Assembly: GCA_002307275.1 (NCBI GenBank)
Contig: DBTX01000072.1
Location: forward strand, 7,694 to 43,303
Reading direction: 5' to 3'
Length of the DNA: 35,610 nt
From: Hungateiclostridiaceae bacterium UBA1305
GTDB taxonomy: Bacteria; Bacillota; Clostridia; Acetivibrionales; DTU013
The notes under the pieces are model-generated. The model saw only the letters and a list, made by a program, of their open reading frames with translations, was not told the origin of the DNA and did no database searches. The translations under genes were made by a program, and so were the position numbers. Position 1 is the stretch's first letter. Every line of letters starts with the position of its first letter. Below, in pieces: positions 7,516-14,101 of this stretch.

Positions 7516-9012
7516 ATGAACATGAAACACAGTCAAAAAATATACGAAAAACCCTATTTTAAACTACTGCTGGTACCACTGATTGCCTTGATCGCCTTTC
7601 TTGCTGTAATGGCAGGGATACAGGCTGGTGATCTTTTGTACAGGCTCGATGCGAATATGGTTGAGAATATTGATTCGGAAACCTTTAGGGATACAATCAA
7701 ATTGTCATTGCCGATCATAGAAAATGTCTATAATAACGGGAAATCCAGTACATCGTTTGCAGGTGAAATCAAGAACCTCTTTTCCAAGGTGTTCGAAATT
7801 GATCTGGATTCGCCGATGACCATTTTAAACGTCCAGTCTCCTCTTTTCATGAGTTATTATAATAATGGGTACAAATCGCTGCTTGCGCTTGACGGAAACG
7901 GACAACAATCCGGGAGTCAGAAAACCCCGGGAGAAGCTGACAGCAGTGACAACGGGGAGATAAAGCCGGATGACGGGGCAGGCGGCACGGATACGGGCTC
8001 GGGCGGAACAGACGAAGGCTCGGGCGGCACTGGGGCGGGGACAGGCGAAGCGAGTGAGGGCAAGGGTGACACGGGAGCGGGTACAGGTAATACAGGTAAT
8101 ACGGGTAATACGGGCAATACGGGCACAGGTAATACAGGTACAGGTGGAAGCAGCAATTCCGGCAAAAGCAGCAAAACGGGAATTGTGATGCCAACGCCGC
8201 AGAATAGTGATCCGACGAATTTACAGCCGGTCAGCAGCATCACCTACGAGGGTGAGGATGAGGAAGAAAACGATAAAAGTGATACAGTTGCACTGGATAA
8301 AGTCGTTGTACAGAATTTTACCAAACATAAAATCGATATTGTAAAGCTGCTAAAGGAGCCGTTGAATCTCAAATTTGATAAAAAGGGACCGAAGGTGTTG
8401 ATTTACCATACGCACACAAGTGAGAGCTATGTGCTGAAAAGTCAGGATCTGGGCAAGAAGGGCGTGGCCAGTTACAATACAAATCCCAAATACAATGTGG
8501 TACGAGTCGGTGAAGAGCTTTCACGCTACCTGAATAAATATGGCATTGAAACACTTCATAATGCAACAGTTCATGATAAAGTCCGGAGTGCCGCATATGG
8601 GGTTGCAATTGAGACCTTGAAGAGCTACAAGAAAAGCTATCCATCCATCAAGGTTTACATAGATATACACCGCGATGGTCTGGATGCTTCACAGCCCAAG
8701 CTGCGCATGGTAAAGAAGATAAATGGCAAAAATGCGGCTCAGATCATGTTTGTTATGGGTACGGATGATATGCTGCCGTTCCCAAATTGGCAGGAAAATC
8801 TGAAATTCGCGTTGAAAGTTGAGCAAAAGCTGAACGAAAAATATCCGGGGCTTGCAAGGCCTGTATGGCTTGTGAAAAAACGCTATAATCAGCAGATCTC
8901 AAACCAGGCGGTACTGATCGAGGTAGGAGGGGACGGCAATCTTCTCAGTGAATGCACCGAAAGCATGAAGTATCTTGCAGAGGCGCTCAATGACGTAATG
9001 AAAGGAAAATGA
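7516..9012 (+). CDS. spoIIP: Stage II sporulation protein P
   Basis: Peptidoglycan amidase/endopeptidase of the DMP (SpoIID-M-P) machine that drives septal thinning and engulfment in the mother cell. An N-terminal transmembrane helix (about 18-38) is followed by a long exported segment. The C-terminal SpoIIP hydrolase domain (about 285-495) has expected metal ligands and catalytic residues: IYHTHTSESY (His298, His300), IDIHRDG (His385) and VLIEVGG (Glu469). Residues about 150-215 form a Gly/Thr/Asn/Ser-rich linker not needed for catalysis. The start ATG has AGGAGG five bases upstream. The gene lies before lepA and hemW as in Bacillus, but the usual upstream neighbour gpr is not here. Transcription would be expected to depend on sigma-E; no clear box was found. 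Confidence 0.95.
   Translation: MNMKHSQKIYEKPYFKLLLVPLIALIAFLAVMAGIQAGDLLYRLDANMVENIDSETFRDTIKLSLPIIENVYNNGKSSTSFAGEIKNLFSKVFEIDLDSPMTILNVQSPLFMSYYNNGYKSLLALDGNGQQSGSQKTPGEADSSDNGEIKPDDGAGGTDTGSGGTDEGSGGTGAGTGEASEGKGDTGAGTGNTGNTGNTGNTGTGNTGTGGSSNSGKSSKTGIVMPTPQNSDPTNLQPVSSITYEGEDEEENDKSDTVALDKVVVQNFTKHKIDIVKLLKEPLNLKFDKKGPKVLIYHTHTSESYVLKSQDLGKKGVASYNTNPKYNVVRVGEELSRYLNKYGIETLHNATVHDKVRSAAYGVAIETLKSYKKSYPSIKVYIDIHRDGLDASQPKLRMVKKINGKNAAQIMFVMGTDDMLPFPNWQENLKFALKVEQKLNEKYPGLARPVWLVKKRYNQQISNQAVLIEVGGDGNLLSECTESMKYLAEALNDVMKGK
8080..8145 (+). repeat. 9-nt tandem repeats in the spoIIP linker
   Basis: Units like ACAGGTAAT and ACGGGTAAT recur in frame and encode a Thr-Gly-Asn array, bordered by Gly-Ser and Gly-Thr runs. 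The reading frame is kept throughout, so this is an expandable flexible linker between the membrane anchor and the hydrolase domain. Confidence 0.75.
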
Positions 9013-9089
9013 AATGGAGGAAATTACTTATCAAAAGCACTTATTCGGGGAAGAATATTTGTATAATATTAATCGGAGGAGAAAGGCTG

Positions 9090-9374
9090 TTGAACAGATT
9101 GGAGAAATTCAAGCAAAGAAGATGCCTGAGGAAAAAATACCTGTCAGCTGCCCTTGTTTTCTTTTTTTTACTGACAGCGGGTTTCATAGCGGCGGATTAT
9201 GCAACGAATACTTTGATGACAGGCCATCAGGGTATTGAATTCATATCGATTGAAGATAAACAAACCTATCTGGAAATTATCATGATGAATCAGAAGATTT
9301 GTATCAATACACAGTATATTAACCGGGATGCCGAACGATTAAAAAATGATCTGATTAAAGCCTTCGGTGGCTAA
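9090..9374 (+). CDS. Small membrane protein downstream of spoIIP (YqxA position)
   Basis: A 94-residue protein read from TTG 9090 behind GGAGGAGAAAGG. A basic N-terminus (about 1-17) precedes one transmembrane helix (about 18-38, YLSAALVFFFLLTAGFIAA), and a soluble C-terminal part of about 55 residues follows. An upstream in-frame ATG at 9009 overlaps the spoIIP stop and would give 121 residues, but the strong ribosome site lies inside that extension, so I prefer the TTG. In Bacillus a small membrane protein, YqxA, occupies this slot between spoIIP and lepA. I see positional but no convincing sequence likeness. Co-transcription with spoIIP is likely, so a sporulation role is possible but unproven. 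Confidence 0.62.
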   Translation: MNRLEKFKQRRCLRKKYLSAALVFFFLLTAGFIAADYATNTLMTGHQGIEFISIEDKQTYLEIIMMNQKICINTQYINRDAERLKNDLIKAFGG

Positions 9375-9533
9375 ACGTCTTTCTGCCAGGCGGCAGGTAC
9401 CAGGCGAATTCATAAGGGGAATATGGTAATTTAATTGTAGGTAATGGCCCCCGTGCCGTTCCCTACGCATATTTTGTTTATTGCGTAACTGTTCTGATAT
9501 AAAACCTCTGAATAATAACTATTGAATACTGCC

Positions 9534-9570
9534 AAAAGTTCAGAGGGCTCGTTGACCTCTGGACTTTTGT
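9534..9570 (+). terminator. Rho-independent terminator after the spoIIP unit
   Basis: AAAAGTTCAGAGG (9534-9546), a 9-base loop, then CCTCTGGACTTTT (9556-9568): a 13-bp stem with one G-U pair ending in T's. An upstream CCTCTGAA (9505-9512) is the exact complement of TTCAGAGG in the 5' arm and could form a competing hairpin. Confidence 0.8.
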
Positions 9571-9589
9571 TAGGTATGAATGTTATAAT
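9560..9589 (+). promoter_or_regulatory. Candidate promoter of lepA
   Basis: TATAAT at 9584-9589 with TGGACT (4/6 match to TTGACA) at 9560-9565, 18-bp spacing. It starts within the 3' arm of the preceding terminator and lies about 60 bases before the lepA ATG. Confidence 0.5.
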
Positions 9590-9649
9590 ATGTACACATT
9601 TGATGATTTCATATTGAAAATAAAATGAAGATGCAAGGGGAAAGCTTGA

Positions 9650-11458
9650 ATGTCAAGCAATAGACAAAAAAACATACGCAATTTTTGCATAATAGCCCAT
9701 ATTGACCATGGTAAGTCGACGCTTGCCGACAGGCTCATACAGATGACCGGCGTGCTTACTGAAAGAGAGATGCAGGAGCAGGTGCTCGACAACATGGACA
9801 TAGAGCGCGAACGCGGCATCACGATAAAATCACAGGCTGTCAGGATGGTTTATAAAGCCAGTGATGGGCAGGAGTATATCCTGAACCTGATTGACACTCC
9901 CGGGCATGTCGACTTCAATTACGAAGTGTCAAGAAGTATTTTCGCCTGTGAAGGCGCCATACTTGTAGTTGACGCCGCACAGGGTATTGAAGCGCAGACG
10001 CTGGCAAATGTTTATCTGGCGCTGGATCACAATCTTGAGATTCTGCCTGTTATTAATAAGATAGACTTGCCCAGTGCGCAGCCGGATCAGGTTAAAAAGG
10101 AAATAGAGGATGTCATCGGACTTGATGCCAGCAGTGCACCGTATATTTCGGCTAAAAACGGAATAAACATAGAATCTGTGCTCGAACAGATTGTAAAACA
10201 TGTGCCTGCTCCGGCGGGCGATGAAAACGCATCACTGAAGGCGCTTATCTTTGATTCCTTCTATGACAGCTACAAGGGTGTCATCATATACCTGAGGGTG
10301 ATGGAAGGCGCAGTCAAACCGGGCGATACGATCAGGATGATGTATACGAAGAAGGAGTTTGTCGTTGCGGAAACCGGCTATTTCAGGCCGGGGCAGTATT
10401 TGCCCTGTGACGGTCTGCTTGCCGGTGATGTGGGATATATTGCTGCCAGCATTAAGAATGTACGGGATACCAGGGTCGGCGATACGGTGACATTATCCGA
10501 CAATCCCGCAACAGAGCCATTGCCGGGCTATAAAAAGGTGCAATCCATGGTGTTCTGCGGTATTTATCCTTCAGATGGCTCAAAGTACGGCGACCTGAGG
10601 GATGCTCTTGAAAAGCTGCAGCTCAATGACGCTTCTCTTACATTTGAACCGGAAACTTCGGTAGCATTGGGCTTCGGTTTCAGATGCGGCTTCCTCGGGC
10701 TCCTTCATATGGAGATTATTCAAGAAAGAATAGAGAGGGAGTATTATCTGGATATCGTTACTACCGCACCCAGCGTTATTTATAAAATAACAACGATGGA
10801 CGGTGAGGTCAAGGAAATCGCCAATCCGACGAACATGCCGCCGGTAGCCTCGATCACTAAAATGGAGGAACCGATTGTAAAGGCAACGATTATGACGCCT
10901 ACTGAATATGTCGGCAGTATTATGGAGCTTGCGCAGGAGAGAAGAGGCGTGTACAAGGATATGTCCTATCTGGATGCAAACAGGACGATTCTGACCTATG
11001 AACTTCCACTGAATGAAATTATTTATGACTTTTTTGATGCGCTGAAGTCCAGAACCAGGGGCTATGCATCGTTTGACTATGATCTAATGGGCTATAAGCA
11101 ATCTGAACTTGTCAAGCTGGATATCATGCTCAATGGAGATATTGTGGATGCGCTTACGTTTATTGTGCATACCGAGAAGGCTTACGCCCGAGGACGACGT
11201 ATCGCAGAGAAGCTGAAAGAGACGATACACAGGCAGCAGTTTGAAATTCCGATCCAGGCTTGTATAGGCGGGAAGATCATTGCAAGAGAAACTGTAAGTG
11301 CATACAGAAAAGACGTTCTGGCCAAGTGCTATGGCGGTGATATCACGAGAAAGAAAAAGCTGCTGGAGAAACAGAAGGAAGGCAAGAAGCGCATGCGCCA
11401 GGTAGGCTCGGTGGAAGTGCCGCAGGAAGCCTTCATGAGTGTGCTGAAGCTGGATTAG
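9650..11458 (+). CDS. lepA: Elongation factor 4 (back-translocating GTPase LepA)
   Basis: Ribosome-associated GTPase that acts on stalled or mis-translocated ribosomes. Its 602 residues match the family. Visible G-domain motifs are AHIDHGKST (G1, about 17-25), the EF-type switch ERERGITIKSQA, DTPGHVDF (G3), NKIDLP (G4) and SAKNG (G5). Domains II and III, the EF-G-like domain V and the LepA-specific C-terminal domain (ending near KEGKKRMRQVGSVEVPQEAF) follow. ATG 9650 has AAGGGGA about 9 bases upstream. It has its own likely promoter and is followed by hemW after 106 bases, as in Bacillus. Confidence 0.97.
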   Translation: MSSNRQKNIRNFCIIAHIDHGKSTLADRLIQMTGVLTEREMQEQVLDNMDIERERGITIKSQAVRMVYKASDGQEYILNLIDTPGHVDFNYEVSRSIFACEGAILVVDAAQGIEAQTLANVYLALDHNLEILPVINKIDLPSAQPDQVKKEIEDVIGLDASSAPYISAKNGINIESVLEQIVKHVPAPAGDENASLKALIFDSFYDSYKGVIIYLRVMEGAVKPGDTIRMMYTKKEFVVAETGYFRPGQYLPCDGLLAGDVGYIAASIKNVRDTRVGDTVTLSDNPATEPLPGYKKVQSMVFCGIYPSDGSKYGDLRDALEKLQLNDASLTFEPETSVALGFGFRCGFLGLLHMEIIQERIEREYYLDIVTTAPSVIYKITTMDGEVKEIANPTNMPPVASITKMEEPIVKATIMTPTEYVGSIMELAQERRGVYKDMSYLDANRTILTYELPLNEIIYDFFDALKSRTRGYASFDYDLMGYKQSELVKLDIMLNGDIVDALTFIVHTEKAYARGRRIAEKLKETIHRQQFEIPIQACIGGKIIARETVSAYRKDVLAKCYGGDITRKKKLLEKQKEGKKRMRQVGSVEVPQEAFMSVLKLD

Positions 11459-11470
11459 ACAGATGTGATT

Positions 11471-11561
11471 CCAGCCGGACAAGGCTGGATATATGCCTGC
11501 CGGATTAGGCTGAAAGATGCCTGATTGGATAAGGCTAAGTATTGAAGCTGGATTGATCAGG
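11471..11561. repeat. Degenerate tandem repeat between lepA and hemW
   Basis: Three to four imperfect units of about 24-28 bases, each carrying a version of GCCGGAnAAGGCTG followed by a TATG/GATG end, begin at about 11471, 11496, 11520 and 11548. The first unit contains a 6-bp hairpin, CCAGCC/GGCTGG. No T run follows, so it is not a clear terminator. Confidence 0.45.
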
Positions 11562-11564
11562 TGA

Positions 11565-12839
11565 ATGATGGACAACAGTATTGGAATTTATATTCATATA
11601 CCATTTTGCAAATCAAAATGCAATTATTGCGATTTTAATTCCTATTCCGGCAGGGAGTACCTTGCCGGACCTTATTTTGATGCGCTGTTTTCTGAAATGA
11701 AGCTGCGTTCGGATGAACTCAGGGGTCGTCGTGTAAAAACGATATTTATCGGCGGCGGGACGCCTTCCCTTGTCGATCCAAAATATATTAGCGCTATACT
11801 CGAACTTTGCTCAAAGCTGTTTGAATTGGATCCTGAAGCAGAAATAAGTATGGAGAGCAATCCAGGCACACTTTCATATGACAGTTTGAAAGCCTACAGA
11901 TCTGCAGGCGTGAACAGGCTCAGCATAGGGCTGCAGGCATGGCAGGACAGATTGCTGAAGGAGCTCGGCAGGATCCATGACAGGCAGCAGTTTGTCGATA
12001 ACTATGAAGCAGCTGTAAAAGCAGGTTTTCACAATATCAATATCGATCTGATTTTCGGCCTGCCGGGACAAACCATGGAAGAATGGGTTGAAACGCTGGA
12101 AGCGGTGACGTCACTGGGGGAAAGCACAGCACCTAGGACAGGTTCCAACGCAACATTTCCTGACTCCGATGCAGCGTACCCTGGTTCTGATGCAGGATAC
12201 CCTGGCTCCGATGCAGCGTACCTTGTTTCTGCTCTAACCCATCTTTCGTGCTACAGCTTGAAAATTGAAGAGGGTACAAACTTTGGGGACAGGCTTGAAG
12301 CTGGCACGATTCTTGCTGCAGATGATGAGCTTGACAGGAGAATGTACTGTTATACTATAGAATTCCTCGGGCAAAAGGGTTTCAAGCATTACGAAATTTC
12401 CAATTTTGCCAGGCCGGGCTTTGAATGCAGTCATAACCTCGTATACTGGAAAGCCCGTGAATATGCAGGTTTTGGTGCGGGTGCACACTCTTACCTGGAC
12501 AACAATAGATTCAGTAATGTAGTGGGTGTAGAAGAATATATTGAGGCAGTCAAGCAGATGGAGGCGAATGCATTGGAGGAACAGAACCTGTATACGGATA
12601 TTCAATTCATCAATAGGCAGAATTCCATGGCTGAGTTCATGATACTGGGTTTGAGGCTTGTTGGAGGTATTCGTACAGAGGAATTTGAAGATCGATATGG
12701 TGTGAATTTACAGACAGCATATGGAGAAAAGCTGCTAAAACTTGTAAAAAAAGGTCTGCTGGTGAACGATTGCGGCTGCTTCAAGCTCACCCCACTTGGA
12801 CTGGATCTTGCCAACCAGGTATTCATTGAATTTATTTAA
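11565..12839 (+). CDS. hemW: Radical SAM heme chaperone HemW (HemN-like)
   Basis: Radical-SAM protein thought to deliver heme to respiratory enzymes; often mis-named coproporphyrinogen III oxidase. The iron-sulfur motif CKSKCNYCDF (CxxxCxxC, about residues 14-23) has Phe where true HemN has a further Cys, which points to HemW. GGGTPS (SAM-binding glycines), NIDLIFGLPGQT and the C-terminal HemN_C domain follow. Start ATG 11565 or the adjacent ATG 11568; the ribosome site CAGGTGA is close. At 424 residues it is longer than the usual 370-390, because of an insertion at about residues 185-222 containing a 7-residue tandem repeat. Confidence 0.93.
   Translation: MMDNSIGIYIHIPFCKSKCNYCDFNSYSGREYLAGPYFDALFSEMKLRSDELRGRRVKTIFIGGGTPSLVDPKYISAILELCSKLFELDPEAEISMESNPGTLSYDSLKAYRSAGVNRLSIGLQAWQDRLLKELGRIHDRQQFVDNYEAAVKAGFHNINIDLIFGLPGQTMEEWVETLEAVTSLGESTAPRTGSNATFPDSDAAYPGSDAGYPGSDAAYLVSALTHLSCYSLKIEEGTNFGDRLEAGTILAADDELDRRMYCYTIEFLGQKGFKHYEISNFARPGFECSHNLVYWKAREYAGFGAGAHSYLDNNRFSNVVGVEEYIEAVKQMEANALEEQNLYTDIQFINRQNSMAEFMILGLRLVGGIRTEEFEDRYGVNLQTAYGEKLLKLVKKGLLVNDCGCFKLTPLGLDLANQVFIEFI
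12159..12221 (+). repeat. In-frame 21-nt tandem repeat in hemW
   Basis: Three consecutive 21-nt units encode PDSDAAY, PGSDAGY and PGSDAAY (residues 199-219). Units at 12159-12179, 12180-12200 and 12201-12221 differ at only a few bases, which implies recent expansion. They fall in an insertion after the predicted core strand LPGQTMEEWVETLEAV. Confidence 0.8.
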
Positions 12840-12846
12840 ACACAAG

Positions 12847-12882
12847 AAGCAAGAAGTCTCCCATTTCCAAGCTTCATTGCTT
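12847..12882. terminator. Hairpin between convergent hemW and the minus-strand gene
   Basis: AAGCAAGAAG (12847-12856) pairs with CTTCATTGCTT (12872-12882) with one bulged base. It lies between the hemW stop and the stop of the opposing gene, where a shared terminator would be expected, but no long T run is present on either side. Confidence 0.4.
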
Positions 12883-13138
12883 ATGATTTTCCACCTTTAA
12901 TGACACTGATCTGAATGTCCTGCTTATCTACTCTGTTGGTTAGGACATCAATCTTCTGCTCAATAGAATCCAGTTTTTTATGAATGCTGTCCCTGTCTTC
13001 AAATAAAACCTTAATTTGAGGTTCAACGTTATGTTCCAGCTTAATTTGAACCTTTTTAATTTCATTCTCCACATTTTCAAAACGGCTCGAGAATTCACTG
13101 TACATCTTAGTCAGTAGTTCAAATGTTTTATCTTCCAC
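12881..13138 (-). CDS. Small coiled-coil protein, function unknown
   Basis: An 85-residue acidic/basic helical protein without hydrophobic segments. Heptad-like spacing runs nearly from end to end (for example ENVENEIKKVQIKLEH and KLDSIEQKIDVLTNRVDKQ). It starts at GTG 13138, with AAAGGGAG about 9 bases upstream on the minus strand. Short coiled-coil proteins of this kind are common in Clostridia as hypothetical proteins; I know of no assigned role. It is convergent with hemW and divergent from the ABC transporter promoter. Confidence 0.8.
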   Translation of the reverse strand: MEDKTFELLTKMYSEFSSRFENVENEIKKVQIKLEHNVEPQIKVLFEDRDSIHKKLDSIEQKIDVLTNRVDKQDIQISVIKGGKS

Positions 13139-13256
13139 ACGAACACGCTCCCTTTACAATAAATATTTTATCAGACAGGCAGAAAAATTACTACAGGATT
13201 TCCGTCAACATTTTTGTATCCGGTTCACCTGTACTCCATCTTGATTCCTCCAAATA

Positions 13257-13286
13257 TTGACATCATTGTTCATATAACTATATAAT
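13257..13286 (+). promoter_or_regulatory. Sigma-A type promoter of the ABC transporter
   Basis: A perfect TTGACA (13257-13262) and a perfect TATAAT (13281-13286) are separated by 18 bp. The ATG of the ATPase lies 50 bases after the -10. The -10 overlaps the long palindrome that follows, which suggests repression. Confidence 0.8.
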
Positions 13287-13320
13287 CAACTCATGAGTAG
13301 ACTACTCACGAGTTGATTAT
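13282..13320. promoter_or_regulatory. 39-bp near-perfect palindrome (operator)
   Basis: A 19-base arm ending in CTCATGAGTAG (13282-13300) is followed by one A and then by its reverse complement (13302-13320), with a single mismatch at 13293/13309. It covers the -10 box and the predicted start of transcription. The inner TGAGTAG-A-CTACTCA resembles operators of TetR-family repressors. No regulator gene is adjacent. An RNA hairpin role in the short leader is the alternative. Confidence 0.7.
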
Positions 13321-13336
13321 TTTTCGAGGTGTTGCT

Positions 13337-14101
13337 ATGTATGTTCTGGACGCTGAGAATCTGGTAAAGGTGTATAAGGGCAGGGATAAATCGAATTATA
13401 CCAGGGCATTGAATGGGATCGATCTGAAGATTGAGAATGGTGAATTTGTTGCCATAATGGGTCCTTCAGGGAGTGGAAAGACTACACTCCTGAATGTATT
13501 GAGCGGGATAGACAGGGCCTATGAAGGAAGGATACAAATCTCAGGAGCAGGCATTCATAGTATGTCAGCAGATGAATTGGCGCTATTCAGGCGGCAGAGA
13601 TTGGGCTTTGTCTTTCAGGAATTCAATTTACTCGATAGCCTTACACTAAGAGAGAATGTAATGCTGCCGATGGTGCTTGATAATAAAAGTGTCGTTGAAA
13701 TGTCGGAAAAGGCAGATAAAGTGATGACCATGCTTGATATTTATAACATTATGGACAAGTATCCCTACACCGTTTCAGGCGGTCAACAGCAGAGAACGGC
13801 AATCTGCCGGGCTGTTATCAATGATCCGGATATTGTTTTCGCCGATGAGCCAACCGGGAACTTGGATTCCAAATCCTCAAAGGCCGTTATGAAATGCCTG
13901 GAAAGACTGAATTCACTCAACCACAGCACGATATTAATTGTCACGCACGATGCATTTGCTGCAAGTTATTGCAACAAAGTCATTTTCATCAAGGATGGAC
14001 GGGTTCATTTGGAAATAACAAAGAAGGGTGAACGGAAGGAATTTTTTGATGAAATCCTGGAAAGCCTCGCAATTATTGGGGGTGAAAAGGATGACCTTTA
14101 A
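13337..14101 (+). CDS. BceA-type ABC transporter ATP-binding protein
   Basis: ATPase of a peptide-antibiotic resistance or sensing transporter of the BceAB/MacB branch. In 254 residues it shows Walker A GPSGSGKT (about 45-52), the Q-loop FVFQEFNLLD, signature SGGQQQR, Walker B IVFADEPTGNLDS and the H-loop VTHD. ATG 13337 is chosen because GAGGTG lies 5 bases upstream; an upstream in-frame TTG at 13313 falls inside the palindrome. The 3' end overlaps the permease start by 11 bases, so the two are translationally coupled. The histidine kinase/response regulator pair that normally accompanies BceAB is absent here. Confidence 0.9.
   Translation: MYVLDAENLVKVYKGRDKSNYTRALNGIDLKIENGEFVAIMGPSGSGKTTLLNVLSGIDRAYEGRIQISGAGIHSMSADELALFRRQRLGFVFQEFNLLDSLTLRENVMLPMVLDNKSVVEMSEKADKVMTMLDIYNIMDKYPYTVSGGQQQRTAICRAVINDPDIVFADEPTGNLDSKSSKAVMKCLERLNSLNHSTILIVTHDAFAASYCNKVIFIKDGRVHLEITKKGERKEFFDEILESLAIIGGEKDDL

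Noticed and set aside
8080..8145. Possible CRISPR-like array
   Set aside because: Units of 9 bases without spacers, in frame within spoIIP; it is a coding tandem repeat.
7847..8243. Long minus-strand frames rich in Pro, Tyr and Cys opposite spoIIP
   Set aside because: They are the antisense of the Gly/Thr repeat linker; low-complexity DNA keeps all frames open. No ribosome site and no plausible protein.
9009..9089. Longer N-terminus for the 94-aa membrane protein, from ATG 9009
   Set aside because: The strong GGAGGAG ribosome site lies inside the extension; the TTG at 9090 fits better, though this is not settled.
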